From positions 1-47,284 of the forward strand of contig JAQXAY010000225.1 of NCBI GenBank assembly GCA_029252685.1: DNA of 47,284 bases, given 5' to 3'. The notes under the pieces are model-generated. The model saw nothing but the letters and a program-made list of their open reading frames with translations, had not been told where the DNA came from and ran no database searches. Positions 17,819 through 27,845 of the stretch are shown here, piece by piece. Within the stretch, counting starts at the first letter, position 1; each line of letters opens with the position of its first letter. The stretch is from Saprospiraceae bacterium (lineage in GTDB: Bacteria; Bacteroidota; Bacteroidia; Chitinophagales; Saprospiraceae). Position numbers and translations under genes: made by a program.

Positions 17819-18787
17819 ATGGAGACAACATACAAAAATGACGCTGCTGCTATCGATGGATTAGCCAGTGATTTTCAGAGATTGAAGCAAGAGATTGGAA
17901 AAAAGATCATTGGACAGGAGCAAGTCGTAGAGGCTGTTATAATTTCCTTATTCAGTAATGGACATAGTCTTTTGGTGGGTGTGCCCGGATTAGCGAAGAC
18001 ACTTCTAGTAAGTACTATATCTGAAGTACTCGATCTTGATTTCAAGCGCATTCAATTTACGCCAGACCTTATGCCTTCGGACATAATGGGATCTGAGGTA
18101 CTTGGGGATGACAGGCAGTTCAAGTTTAATAAAGGACCAGTATTTGCTAATATCGTTCTTGCGGATGAGATTAACCGTACGCCTCCTAAAACGCAGGCAG
18201 CTTTGCTTGAAGCAATGCAAGAGCGTAGTGTAACGGTTTCTGGTACTAGACATATTCTTCCTTCTCCATTCTTCGTGTTGGCAACTCAGAACCCGATAGA
18301 ACAGGAAGGTACTTATCCTTTGCCAGAGGCACAGTTGGATCGTTTTATGTTTAATATTCCTTTGGATTATCCAAGTTATGAGGAAGAGATTCAGGTTGTA
18401 AAAGGAACGACAGGAGTAGCTAAAGAAAAAACAAGTAATGTGCTTACTGCAGAACAGATTATGTTCTATCAGCAGTTGGTTCGAAAGATTCCTGTTTCTG
18501 ATAATGTAATGGAGTATGCTGTTGGTCTAGTAGTAAAAACAAGGCCAGGTACAGACCGAGCTACAGATATGGTCAACAAGTATATCAGTTGGGGAGCAGG
18601 TCCTAGGGCCTCACAATATCTAGTAATCGGTGCAAAATGTCATGCAGCCATTCGAGGTAAGTATTCCCCAGATATTTCTGACGTACAAGCAGTTGCTAAG
18701 TATGTACTTCGCCATAGGATTGTTCGCAACTTCCAGGCAGAAGCCGAAGGGGTTACAGAGGAGCAAGTTATTGAAAGTTTATTCTAA
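17819..18787 (+). CDS. MoxR-family AAA+ ATPase
   Basis: The 322-residue protein is a MoxR ATPase: Walker A GVPGLAKT near residues 54-61, Walker B LADEINRT near 113, the PKTQAALLEAMQE helix, sensor 1 in LATQNPIEQEGT, and a C-terminal lid with SWGAGPRASQ. MoxR proteins work as chaperone-like ATPases that load metals or assemble complexes, usually with a VWA or DUF58 partner encoded next door. Here there is no DUF58 or VWA gene: a terminator follows directly and the next gene is convergent. A TTG and a poor -7-like TATTTTCA lie in the 62 bp upstream. Confidence 0.94.
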   Translation: METTYKNDAAAIDGLASDFQRLKQEIGKKIIGQEQVVEAVIISLFSNGHSLLVGVPGLAKTLLVSTISEVLDLDFKRIQFTPDLMPSDIMGSEVLGDDRQFKFNKGPVFANIVLADEINRTPPKTQAALLEAMQERSVTVSGTRHILPSPFFVLATQNPIEQEGTYPLPEAQLDRFMFNIPLDYPSYEEEIQVVKGTTGVAKEKTSNVLTAEQIMFYQQLVRKIPVSDNVMEYAVGLVVKTRPGTDRATDMVNKYISWGAGPRASQYLVIGAKCHAAIRGKYSPDISDVQAVAKYVLRHRIVRNFQAEAEGVTEEQVIESLF

Positions 18788-18800
18788 AAGCGTTATATAA

Positions 18801-18838
18801 AAAAAAGCCCCAGTCAATATTGATTGGGGCTTTTTTTA
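18801..18838. terminator. Bidirectional terminator between moxR and odhB
   Basis: AAAAAAGCCCC AGTCA and TGATT GGGGCTTTTTT form a 10-bp stem (one G-T wobble) with an ATAT loop, flanked by A-run and T-run. It can end transcription from both sides and lies between the stops of two convergent genes. Confidence 0.9.
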
Positions 18839-18839
18839 T

Positions 18840-20072
18840 TTATAAATCCATGAACAATGTTATAGGATCTTCTAGTAATTCTTTCACTTTTACAAGGAAG
18901 GTAACAGATGTGCTTCCGTCAATGACTCTGTGATCATAAGAAAGTGCTAGGTACATCATTGGTCGTATAACAACTTCTCCATTTACTGCAACCGGTCTTT
19001 CTTTGATCGTATGCATACCAAGGATTGCTGATTGAGGTTCATTGATGATTGGTGTACTCATCATAGACCCAAATACGCCACCATTGGTGATTGTAAATGT
19101 ACCACCGGACATTTCTTCCAGTGTCAGTGAACCTGCTCTAGCTTTACCAGCCAAAGCTTTCAGTTGCTTTTCAACATCTGCAAAGGTTTTAGATTCAATG
19201 TTTCTGATCGGTGGAACAACAAGTCCTGTTGGTGTTGATATTGCAAATGAGATATCTGCATAATCGTGGTAAATGATTTCATTACCATCGATTTGTGCAT
19301 TCACATCAGGCATTTCCATCAATACTTTTGCACAAGCTTTTGCAAACAAGGACATAAAGCCTAATTTGATACCGTTCTTCTCTACAAACTTGTCTTGATA
19401 CTTCTTACGAAGCTTCATGATTTCGCTAAGGTCTACCTCGTTGAAGGTGGTTAGCATTGCCGTATTGTTTTTTGCCGATACCAATCGCTTAGCGATGGTT
19501 CGACGCATACGACTCATTTTCTTTCTATTCTCTGTACGTGCAAAAGCTACTGGTTTAGCAGCAGGTGCTTCTGTAGTTTCTTTTTTAGGAGCTGGAGCTG
19601 GACTAGCAGGCTTATTAGCTACCGCTTTTTCTGCATCTGCCTTTGTTATTCGGCCATCTTTACCTGTTCCGTTGACAGCTGCTGGGTCGATATTAGCTTC
19701 AGATAAAATCTTTCCAGCTGCAGGAGATGGATGTCCTGTTGCATAGTTCGCTGTTTGTACTGCAGGAGTTTCTACAACTGCTTCTTCCGCTTTAGCTGTT
19801 TCTTTGGCTTCCGCCTTAGCAGCAGGTTTTTCACCTGTAGCTTCAATCTTAGCCACAAGTGCTCCGATTTCTAGGTCGTCTCCTTCCGCAGCAACGTATC
19901 TTAAGATACCTGCAGCTTCTGCAGGAAATTCAAGTGTTGCTTTGTCTGATTCGAACTCACAGATCGGCTCATCCAATTCAACATATTCGCCCTCCTCTTT
20001 TAACCATTGCGAAAGGGTAACCTCAGTAATTGATTCCCCGATTACAGGGACTTTCATTTCAACTATGCTCAT
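18840..20072 (-). CDS. odhB: 2-oxoglutarate dehydrogenase E2 (dihydrolipoamide succinyltransferase)
   Basis: From the ATG at 20072 the product has 410 residues beginning [17 protein letters not shown], the normal E2 start; the frame is open for 20 more codons upstream but these do not look like E2. The lipoyl domain (1-80) has FESDKATLE with Lys44 as the lipoylated residue. An Ala/Pro/Glu-rich linker follows, then the E3-binding domain ([17 protein letters not shown] to GRITKADAE), a second linker, and the catalytic domain ending in YDHRVIDG (His and Asp near 382 and 386). The GESITE opening favours the succinyltransferase over the pyruvate enzyme. E1 (sucA/odhA) is not next to it. It acts in the TCA cycle. 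Confidence 0.93.
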   Translation of the reverse strand: MSIVEMKVPVIGESITEVTLSQWLKEEGEYVELDEPICEFESDKATLEFPAEAAGILRYVAAEGDDLEIGALVAKIEATGEKPAAKAEAKETAKAEEAVVETPAVQTANYATGHPSPAAGKILSEANIDPAAVNGTGKDGRITKADAEKAVANKPASPAPAPKKETTEAPAAKPVAFARTENRKKMSRMRRTIAKRLVSAKNNTAMLTTFNEVDLSEIMKLRKKYQDKFVEKNGIKLGFMSLFAKACAKVLMEMPDVNAQIDGNEIIYHDYADISFAISTPTGLVVPPIRNIESKTFADVEKQLKALAGKARAGSLTLEEMSGGTFTITNGGVFGSMMSTPIINEPQSAILGMHTIKERPVAVNGEVVIRPMMYLALSYDHRVIDGSTSVTFLVKVKELLEDPITLFMDL

Positions 20073-20183
20073 ATTGATATGTAGTATTTGAATACTATTT
20101 ATTATCGAACTAACAATTAGGCAAATATTCAATATTATCTATGAAATAAACAAAAACAAAGGCATAATAATCTTCCTTCTGCT

Positions 20184-21089
20184 TTATTTTCTTTCAAATT
20201 TATAGATAATAGCTTCTTGTGTCTTGCCTTCATTGCAAATATATAGATTTTCTGCTTTGTCAAAACAGATTCCTTCCGGTTGGATGAATTTTTCTTTATC
20301 GAGTTTAATAAGTGTATGTAACTGCCAGTCAGGCTTGAAAACAGCTAGCATTTTCCCAACGGAAGAAAGGACATAATACCGACCAGTAGATTCTTGAATG
20401 GCAATTGCTGATGGTTCAAATGAGAAATTCTTTGCGCTTGGACCGAATCGTTCTAACCATTTTTTTGATTTAGGTAATTCGGGATGTGCCTTTACAAAAC
20501 TAAAAAAGGAGTCCTTTTTGATCAGTATTGGTTTTTCCTCTAGTGTTTGGGTTTTGAGGTCAAAGCGGTAAATGGCTCTTTCTTGTTCTTCATCAGTGAT
20601 CTCTGTATTGAGTTTAGATGACGCTTTACAAGCAAGTAAAAGACTGTTTTGTTTTTTATCATAGCAGAGTCCTTCAACATCATTGCTAACTTCAAGTGCT
20701 GTATTGAATTTTTCAAACTCGATGGACTTTGCATTCAAGACATCTTTTATTAGATATAGGGTGCCTGAGCTTTTCAGGATATATAGGTCTTTTCCTATCA
20801 TTTCTACATCTTCATAATCTCCGTCTTTGTGGAATGTTATTCTGTTTAGAATTTTTCCAGTATTACTATCGATTAAGTAAATAATCCCTTTTTCATCAGC
20901 GATACCTATAAACTGTTGATTTTCTGAATCAATGCAGATTCCAGATATTTCATTTAACTCCTCTTCGAGGATTAGTTTCAATTCAGGTTGGTTGAGTGTA
21001 TAATCTATAGGGTAGTTAAAGTTCGGCTGACTTTTGCAGGAGAAAAGTATACTAGAGAGAATCGGAAAGAGGAGGAGTTGTTTTGTCAT
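20184..21089 (-). CDS. SdiA-regulated-type beta-propeller lipoprotein
   Basis: The 301-residue product has a lipoprotein signal (MTKQLLLFPILSSILFSC, lipidated Cys18). The mature part is made of repeated beta-strand motifs such as LNEISGICIDSENQQFIGIADEKG, YEDVEMIGKDLYIL and EGICFDKAENLYICNE, which fit the SdiA-regulated (YjiK-like) propeller family. No enzymatic residues are apparent, and the role in the envelope is unknown. The gene starts 2 bp after the stop of the cyclase/TPR gene on the same strand, so translation is probably coupled. A 111-bp gap separates it from odhB downstream with no clear terminator. Confidence 0.8.
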   Translation of the reverse strand: MTKQLLLFPILSSILFSCKSQPNFNYPIDYTLNQPELKLILEEELNEISGICIDSENQQFIGIADEKGIIYLIDSNTGKILNRITFHKDGDYEDVEMIGKDLYILKSSGTLYLIKDVLNAKSIEFEKFNTALEVSNDVEGLCYDKKQNSLLLACKASSKLNTEITDEEQERAIYRFDLKTQTLEEKPILIKKDSFFSFVKAHPELPKSKKWLERFGPSAKNFSFEPSAIAIQESTGRYYVLSSVGKMLAVFKPDWQLHTLIKLDKEKFIQPEGICFDKAENLYICNEGKTQEAIIYKFERK

Positions 21090-21091
21090 AA

Positions 21092-24000
21092 TTAAATAGT
21101 TGCTTTGGATTTCAAGGCATCAATTTTGATTTTAATACTGTAATCTGGGGTTACCTTGTATAGGGTCTGAAGTATGGACAGCGCTTCCGCTTTTAATTCT
21201 TCTGCTCCATAGATCAGATATTTAACGTAAAGCAAATGACCTTTATTTTCCGCTTTCAATGCTTCTTTATCTAGTTCGTCAATGATCTTGATTGCATCCT
21301 CTTTCTGCTCGATTTGAATAAGGTATGTTGCTTTGGTTAAGCTTAATTGAAAGAGTAACTGTGTGTTGTCTAATTTGTAGGCTATAGAGGTAGCTTCTTC
21401 TAGTATTGAAGGCATTTCTTGGTATTGTTTTGTTTCCAATAATACCAATGCTTTTTCATATAGGCTTTGTCCTAAAACTAATTGATTTTGTGTGACTTTA
21501 GTAAGTTGAATAGCTTGATCATAATAGTTTAGAGATTTTGGGTATTCCTTCAGGAAGTAATAGACATCACCAAGGGTATTTACAGCTTTAGCCTTCCCTT
21601 TTTTGTAATCTAGTTTTTCTGACAAGGTAATAGCCTTTTCCAATGTTGATATTGCTTCGTCGAATTCACCCATCTTACTTTGCAAATTACCAATAAGATT
21701 TAGGGCAATCGAAATACCTTGTTTGTCACCTAATTCTTCGGTGAGTTGTAAATCCTTCAGATAAAAGTCCATGGCCATTTTGTAATAGCCTTTCTGTTCG
21801 TGTAAACTTCCAAGGCTACCTGTTGCAATTGCTTTTAGGCGTTTGTTGTCGAGCTCTTCTGCTAATTTAATTCCAACCTCTAGAGACTCTTGGGCGCGTT
21901 CATTTTCACCTTTTTCGGTTAGTAGTATTCCTTTATTTATGGATAGATTGGCAATGCCTGTTTTATCTCCAATTGCTGAGCATTCGACAATTTGTTCATC
22001 TAGGTAGGTGATCCCTCGATCATAGTCGCCTAGATTCATATAGGTCAAGGCTAGGTTTGCGACGATCTGAGCATTTTTATCTCGATAGCCAACTTCTTTA
22101 CTTCTTTTAAGGCTGTTGATAAAGTGTATTTCTGCTTCCTTATACTCTGCTTTTCTGAAGTAAAGTAGGCCAAGGTTCCCAGATACTTTTGAGGCGCCGA
22201 CCTTATCGTTGATCAAGCTAAATAATTCAATGGCTTTGTCGAAGTAGAACTCAGCATCTCTATAATTCCCTAAAAGGAGATGTAGATAACCTAAGGAGTT
22301 ATTTGCACGACCCATTAGGGTCTTAGAATTTAATTTCTTAGATAAATGAAGTGCCTCACCATACGTTTCCCCTGCTTCTTCCCATTTTCCAGTAACCTGG
22401 AGGATCTCTCCGATTCGAATCAAAGCTTTGAAGTGTGCGGCATAATCTTCGTCTATGATTACAATATCAAGTAAGCGCTTGTAATATTGATAGGCTTGAT
22501 TATTCTGGAAATTATCTTTGAAGAAGTCTCCGGATCTTAATAGATATTCTTTTGTTTTTTCTGTTATTTCTGCGCGTTCATAGTGGAATACTAAGTCGAC
22601 ATAACGTTGTTGCAGACGATTCTGAAAAATTCGTTCTATCGAGTCTGCGATGACCTCGTGCAAGGCTTTGAGACGAGTATGCAACTGCATTTCATAGATG
22701 ACTTCATGCTGCATAGAATGCTTGAATAGATATCGTCCTTTGCTTACATTTCGGATAATATTATTCTTTTCAGCTTCTTTCAAGCTTGCTTTTAGGTTAT
22801 CAAAAGTCTCGTTATCCTCAAACAAGGATTTATTTTTTAGAACTTCTTCGAGTACTGAATACTCGAATTCTCTACCGATTACTGCAGCTGCTTTGAGCAT
22901 CTCTCTAGAATAGGCACCTAGATTATCCACCTTGGCAACTAATAAGGAGTTGATATTATTATTGAGTTTGATAGCACCTTCTTGAACGTGCCAAGTATCA
23001 TTTTTATAATTAAGTAATTGGTTTGATCTATAGTATTCAATCAGTTGCTCAATGTAGAAGGGGTTTCCATTAGAGGTTTGTTGCAGTAGGTCTAAACTTT
23101 CTTTTGATAGTTGTCCGCCTAGTATTTCACTACTGAAAGCAATTGTCCCAGACGTAGTTAGTGGATCAAGGTTTATATCAAGTATTGCTACTGGCTTGGA
23201 TAGATTTTGTAGGTTAAGGAATTCCTTTGGTTTGTCAATTCCATCTGGTCTGAGTGCAAAGAATATTATCAATGTATGGTCTGAAACTTCACGAAGTAGA
23301 TTAACAATAAGGTATTTAGAGTTATTGTCTAACCATTGTGCATCGTCCAAAAATAGAATTGTTGGATTTATTTTTGTTTGTAAGTGGAAGAATGTTGTAA
23401 ATGCTTTGATTACACTTTTGTTCTTTTCTTCTGCATTCAACCGTGAATAGATAGAATCATTAGAGGTCTTAAAGTCTAGTATTGCTTTGAATGTTGAATG
23501 AAGTCGTCCAAGCTCTTCTTTGATTTCCGGCCAATATATTTTAGACTGTTCTAAAATTGCATTGAAACCATTTTCAAAATTGCGCAATGCTGTTTTTTCG
23601 TCTTGGTTTAGTCTACAATTAAAATGTTTCCTAAGGTATTTAACAAATGGATTCAGTGGCTTTTTAAGAATCTGATCGGCTTCTGTAGATATCCAATTAA
23701 TTTTTTGAGAATGGTCTAGTTTTTTTTGTAATTCGTAACTTAGTCTTGACTTACCAACACCAGCCTCTCCTGTTAGAAAGCATAGGCCAGGTCTACTTGC
23801 ATGCTGATGTTTTCTGATATAGCTAAGCATCTTTATAAGTTCCTTATCTCGACTTATCAGTTTGCCTTTATATTCTGTGTTTTGATTTTCTTTTCGTTCT
23901 CTAAGTGCGAAAGTTTGAATTAGTCCCTCTATACCCTTGTATCGAATCTCCCCTTTATTCTCAAAATTAAAATTGGGATATCCAGCAATCTCTTCATCTA

Positions 24001-25087
24001 CAAATATTTCACCCCAATCTGCATAAGTCATAAGTCGAGCTGCCAGGTTGACACGATTACCTACTGCTGCGAACTGACTCATATTTTTTCCACCAACAGT
24101 TCCAGTGAAAGCTTGGCCTGATGTGATTCCTAATCTAAATTTTAGATTTTCTTTGCCGGACAGCTTGGCCCTTAGGGAATCTACAAATTCTAATGTCCGT
24201 TCAATATTGTTTTCAAAACTGATTGGTGCTCCGAATAAAGCGACCAGTACACCGCCTTTATCCCCAAAATCAACCTCTTTGAAATATCCCGAAAAATTGT
24301 AAATATCTTCAATGAAGATGGAGGCAAAGGCATTCAGTTCTTCGTGTGATTCTACGCCCTCAAAGGAACAAAATACGGAGATTATCGAACGGAATTCGCC
24401 CTTTCCTATAAAGTTAATTACAGCATCAGGAAGAAATTGGTAAGTTAGTTTTTGAATTTCAGGGGAGGATTTCTTTTGTTTGACAACTTCAGGCTTCTTG
24501 AGGCTATTTGATGTTAGTAGATAAAAGCCTTTTACCAGACTTGAAGTAGATACCCCTTTTGGCAATAATTTATTTAGATGTTTATCGAGTACGATTTCTT
24601 GATGTGATGCTCTGATCTGACTTTCTGCACTGTTCTCTATTGCTGGTCCTCTGAAATAAAAGGATTTTTGGTTTTTACCGATTATACCCCATTCTACTTT
24701 TCCATAGGAGAGCCCAATTTTTAAGCCAAATTTGAATTGATCAAACTGAAAGTTATTTTTTCCAAATAGGTTTCGAATGTCATTGGCAGCATGTAAAAGG
24801 CGACTTATGTTTTGATCATCTGATTCGGGAAAAATCGCTGTAAAGGCATCCCCCGCAAAATAGGGTATGAATCCCCCGTTATCATGGACCAGTTTTACCA
24901 TAGGTCCAAAGATTTTATTCAAGATATCAGATAATCGTTCAGCACCTGCACTACCTTCTTTCATTAGACTTTCTGTAAGCGGAGTAAATCCGGATAGGTC
25001 TAAGAACATAGTGCCAGCTACCAACTCACCTTCTTGCTGCTGAGATTCAAAATGCTCTAAAATGAATGTTGGTACTAAATGCTTCAA
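21092..25087 (-). CDS. Soluble adenylyl cyclase-like protein: two cyclase domains, AAA/NTPase, TPR
   Basis: The 1331-residue protein has no signal peptide or membrane helix. Domains in order: class III cyclase C1 (about 20-170), cyclase C2 (about 230-390), an AAA-type signalling NTPase (Walker A GEAGVGKS near 442, Walker B LFLDDAQW near 580) to about 850, then TPR repeats from about 870 to 1290. C1 has metal Asp30 (FLDLSGFT) and Asp80 (GDAFTAIF) but Glu155 where the catalytic Arg is expected. C2 has Ser241 instead of the first metal Asp but keeps Lys270, Asn347 and Arg351. The two should join to make one active site for cAMP synthesis. No in-frame ATG precedes the cyclase core; the start used is TTG at 25087. 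It leads the operon with the lipoprotein gene. Confidence 0.88.
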   Translation of the reverse strand: MKHLVPTFILEHFESQQQEGELVAGTMFLDLSGFTPLTESLMKEGSAGAERLSDILNKIFGPMVKLVHDNGGFIPYFAGDAFTAIFPESDDQNISRLLHAANDIRNLFGKNNFQFDQFKFGLKIGLSYGKVEWGIIGKNQKSFYFRGPAIENSAESQIRASHQEIVLDKHLNKLLPKGVSTSSLVKGFYLLTSNSLKKPEVVKQKKSSPEIQKLTYQFLPDAVINFIGKGEFRSIISVFCSFEGVESHEELNAFASIFIEDIYNFSGYFKEVDFGDKGGVLVALFGAPISFENNIERTLEFVDSLRAKLSGKENLKFRLGITSGQAFTGTVGGKNMSQFAAVGNRVNLAARLMTYADWGEIFVDEEIAGYPNFNFENKGEIRYKGIEGLIQTFALRERKENQNTEYKGKLISRDKELIKMLSYIRKHQHASRPGLCFLTGEAGVGKSRLSYELQKKLDHSQKINWISTEADQILKKPLNPFVKYLRKHFNCRLNQDEKTALRNFENGFNAILEQSKIYWPEIKEELGRLHSTFKAILDFKTSNDSIYSRLNAEEKNKSVIKAFTTFFHLQTKINPTILFLDDAQWLDNNSKYLIVNLLREVSDHTLIIFFALRPDGIDKPKEFLNLQNLSKPVAILDINLDPLTTSGTIAFSSEILGGQLSKESLDLLQQTSNGNPFYIEQLIEYYRSNQLLNYKNDTWHVQEGAIKLNNNINSLLVAKVDNLGAYSREMLKAAAVIGREFEYSVLEEVLKNKSLFEDNETFDNLKASLKEAEKNNIIRNVSKGRYLFKHSMQHEVIYEMQLHTRLKALHEVIADSIERIFQNRLQQRYVDLVFHYERAEITEKTKEYLLRSGDFFKDNFQNNQAYQYYKRLLDIVIIDEDYAAHFKALIRIGEILQVTGKWEEAGETYGEALHLSKKLNSKTLMGRANNSLGYLHLLLGNYRDAEFYFDKAIELFSLINDKVGASKVSGNLGLLYFRKAEYKEAEIHFINSLKRSKEVGYRDKNAQIVANLALTYMNLGDYDRGITYLDEQIVECSAIGDKTGIANLSINKGILLTEKGENERAQESLEVGIKLAEELDNKRLKAIATGSLGSLHEQKGYYKMAMDFYLKDLQLTEELGDKQGISIALNLIGNLQSKMGEFDEAISTLEKAITLSEKLDYKKGKAKAVNTLGDVYYFLKEYPKSLNYYDQAIQLTKVTQNQLVLGQSLYEKALVLLETKQYQEMPSILEEATSIAYKLDNTQLLFQLSLTKATYLIQIEQKEDAIKIIDELDKEALKAENKGHLLYVKYLIYGAEELKAEALSILQTLYKVTPDYSIKIKIDALKSKATI

Positions 25088-25125
25088 AAGTCTCTTGTGT
25101 GTGGGAAAATTAAAAAAGCAAGATA

Positions 25126-25133
25126 CAAATTTA
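25126..25133 (-). promoter_or_regulatory. Candidate -7 box for cyclase operon
   Basis: Read on the minus strand, this is TAAATTTG, an exact TAnnTTTG match 39 bp before the TTG start of the cyclase gene. I find no TTG at the expected -33 distance, so the call rests on one element. The rest of the 283-bp divergent region (25088-25370) is AT-rich and shows no further gene. Confidence 0.35.
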
Positions 25134-25370
25134 GGCTCAAAGCATGAGTATCGCTTCTCTTTTTATTAGTTACAGATTGTGATAAAGCGCATATGGATTA
25201 ATTTGTTTTGTATTAGCATAACAAGTTGTTTGTGGGTGCTAAAAACAATCTCATGGTAAAAAAAAGACCATTCGTCTAATAAAAAATTGAGATAATGGTA
25301 AAAGTTAGGACATTTGACCTTCTTTCAAACCCCAGATTTTTAAGAATAAGTCTTTATGCTAAATTATTCC

Positions 25371-27845
25371 ATGAAAAGAATCGTAATAATAATTCTTGCA
25401 ATCTTTAGTTCTGTTATTTATTCATCTGCTCAGTATGACCCAGGTGGCAGTAAATCTTTTCAGATAAATAAATCAGCAGAGGGTGTAAAAGTAGACGGTG
25501 TTCTTGATGAACCTCAATGGCTTTCTGCGCAGAAGATTGATGATTTTGTGGTGAGTACACCCAATTATGGGGACAGTGGAACATACCAGACTGAGGTAAA
25601 AATGTTCTACACCGATCAAGCTGTTTATATTTCTGCTTATCTGAAAGATGAGGAACCACAGCAGATCCTTAAGGAGATAACAAAACGCGATCAGTTAGGA
25701 AATACAGATTTTTTCGGTTTTCTGATTGATTCTTATCAAGATGGTATAAATGCTTTAGGGTTTTATATAACACCTACAGACGTTCAATATGATATAAAGT
25801 ATTCTGCCGACGCAGATGGAGGGGGCTACAGTCCGATCATGGACGGTGATAAGTCTTGGGACGCAGTCTGGAATGCAAAATCTAAAATTGTAGAAGACGG
25901 TTGGATTGCTGAGTTTGAAATTCCATTAGCAGCCTTGAGGTTTCCTACTAAGGAGATTCAAAGTTGGAATATTAATTTTTACAGACACTTTAGAAGGAAC
26001 AGAGAGGATATATTTTGGAATCCTGTAAACCCTGAAGTTTTTGGTTTGGTCAATCAGTCAGGTACTGTTCATGGCATAGAATCAATTAAATCACCGGTTA
26101 GACTACAGGCAACTCCTTATGTTACGTCTTATGTCAATAATGTAAAAGATGGAGGAGAAACTCAGTGGGGTAGTTCGTTTAATGGAGGGATGGATATTCG
26201 ATATGGTATCAATGACGCTTTTACTTTAGACATGACATTGATTCCTGATTTTGGAGAGGCTATTTCGGATAATCAAGTCCTGAATTTATCTCCATTTGAG
26301 GTTCGCTTCAATGAAAATCGACAATTTTTTAAAGAAGGAATTGAGCTCTTCAATAAAGGGAATCTCTTTTATTCAAGAAGGATTGGTAGTACACCCTTGA
26401 ATTATTATGATTTAGACTCGAGGCTTTCTGAAGGAGATTCTATTTTGTCCAACCCTTCGGAAACACAATTGATAAATGCTACGAAGATATCAGGACGAAA
26501 CTCAAATGGCTTGGGAATTGGAGTTTTTAATGCTGTTTCAGGCAGGATTCTTGCTGAGGTAGTTGATGAAGAGGGAGTTGTTCGAGAAGAGATGACTAAT
26601 CCACTGACCAATTACAATGTGTTGGTTTTGGATCAGAACTTAAAAAATAATTCGTCTATTTCTCTGGTTAATACAAATGTATATCGGGCCGGAATGGATT
26701 ATGATGCCAATGTAACGGCGGGTTTGTTTAACCTGTTTACAAAGAATACAACCTATAATCTTGGAGGTTTTTATAAGCTTTCACAAAAGTATTATGCCGA
26801 TAGTACTGCGCTTGGGCATTCTGGGGAGATTCGTTTTGAGAAGCCCACAGGCAATCTAATCTATGAGCTTACTTACACCTCAGAAAGTGATACTTACGAC
26901 CCAAATGACTTGGGCTTTTTATACAATAATAATTCTAGAGAATTGTTTGGGCGTTTCTTTTATAGGGAATTTAATCCCAAGAATGAAAATCTGACAAGCT
27001 GGAGATTTACAGGATCCTTGAAATATGCACGCGTCTTTGAACCCAATGCATTTTCAGATCTTTATTTTAGAACATGGGGTAATGTGATCAATAAAAACTT
27101 CAACGTTTTTGGGTGGTGGTTCAATGGATTTGCAACAGAAAGTAATGACTATTTTGAAGCACGTACACCGGGTCGTGTATTTAAAAAACCTTCAGACATT
27201 GCCACGGGTCCATATATTTCTACGGACTACAGAAAAAGATTAAGTATGGATCTTTATGGTGGCTTCCGATACATTTCAGAGTGGGAAGATGCTATGAACT
27301 TTGATGTTAATTTTGGACCTAGGTTCAGGGTTAATGATCGGGTATTTTTAGAATGGGATATTGACCTAGAGTACTATCTAAAGGAGCGTGGTTTCGTTGA
27401 TAATTATACCGATGCTGATGGAGTAGATCAAATACTTTTTGGGATTAGGGACAGGAAAGCTCTGGAAAATAGTTTGAGGCTTCGTTATTCTTTTACTTCA
27501 AATATGACATTGAACTTAAGAGCACGCCATTACTGGAGTATAGCTGATTATTATGGTTTCGCAAACTTAGACCAAGACGGATATTTAAGCGACGTGGTTG
27601 TTGAGAACACTTTTGACAGAAGTTTCACTTCTTTTTTAGTGGATGCTGTCTTTCAATGGCGCTTTGCACCAGGATCGGATATTTTTATTGTGTGGAAGAA
27701 TTCAATTGATGCCTATCAAACGGATCAGGATAGGTTGCCTTATGACTATGGAGATAATTTTGCTTACCTGAGCGATTTCCCTGTCTATAATACCTTATCG
27801 TTTAAGTTGATTTACTTTCTAGATTACAACAGAATAGTTAAATAA
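25371..27845 (+). CDS. DUF5916 outer-membrane protein with CBM9-like N-terminus
   Basis: The start is placed at ATG 25371 (MKRIVIIILAIF to YSSAQ), the signal peptide; an ATG five codons earlier at 25356 is less likely. The 824-residue product begins with a CBM9-like beta-sandwich (VDGVLDEPQWLSAQK, FFGFLIDSYQDGINA, GWIAEFEIPLAALRF) to about residue 210. It continues with a DUF5916 region (FNENRQFFKEGIELF) and many alternating strands that look like an outer-membrane beta-barrel, ending in a typical aromatic/basic strand. Members occur throughout Bacteroidota; the function is not established, though carbohydrate binding or transport is often suggested. It is a single-gene unit closed by a bidirectional terminator. 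Confidence 0.85.
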   Translation: MKRIVIIILAIFSSVIYSSAQYDPGGSKSFQINKSAEGVKVDGVLDEPQWLSAQKIDDFVVSTPNYGDSGTYQTEVKMFYTDQAVYISAYLKDEEPQQILKEITKRDQLGNTDFFGFLIDSYQDGINALGFYITPTDVQYDIKYSADADGGGYSPIMDGDKSWDAVWNAKSKIVEDGWIAEFEIPLAALRFPTKEIQSWNINFYRHFRRNREDIFWNPVNPEVFGLVNQSGTVHGIESIKSPVRLQATPYVTSYVNNVKDGGETQWGSSFNGGMDIRYGINDAFTLDMTLIPDFGEAISDNQVLNLSPFEVRFNENRQFFKEGIELFNKGNLFYSRRIGSTPLNYYDLDSRLSEGDSILSNPSETQLINATKISGRNSNGLGIGVFNAVSGRILAEVVDEEGVVREEMTNPLTNYNVLVLDQNLKNNSSISLVNTNVYRAGMDYDANVTAGLFNLFTKNTTYNLGGFYKLSQKYYADSTALGHSGEIRFEKPTGNLIYELTYTSESDTYDPNDLGFLYNNNSRELFGRFFYREFNPKNENLTSWRFTGSLKYARVFEPNAFSDLYFRTWGNVINKNFNVFGWWFNGFATESNDYFEARTPGRVFKKPSDIATGPYISTDYRKRLSMDLYGGFRYISEWEDAMNFDVNFGPRFRVNDRVFLEWDIDLEYYLKERGFVDNYTDADGVDQILFGIRDRKALENSLRLRYSFTSNMTLNLRARHYWSIADYYGFANLDQDGYLSDVVVENTFDRSFTSFLVDAVFQWRFAPGSDIFIVWKNSIDAYQTDQDRLPYDYGDNFAYLSDFPVYNTLSFKLIYFLDYNRIVK

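Noticed and set aside
19417-19746. Open frames on the strand opposite odhB
   Set aside because: They mirror the Ala/Pro/Glu-rich linkers of the real gene and encode low-complexity Ser/Ala sequence with no start context.
20073-20132. N-terminal extension of odhB
   Set aside because: The added residues are unlike any E2; the canonical start is ATG 20072.
22000-22500. Direct DNA repeats within the TPR region of the cyclase gene
   Set aside because: The repetition is at protein level (34-residue TPR units); the bases have diverged and no recombination-prone DNA repeat is evident.
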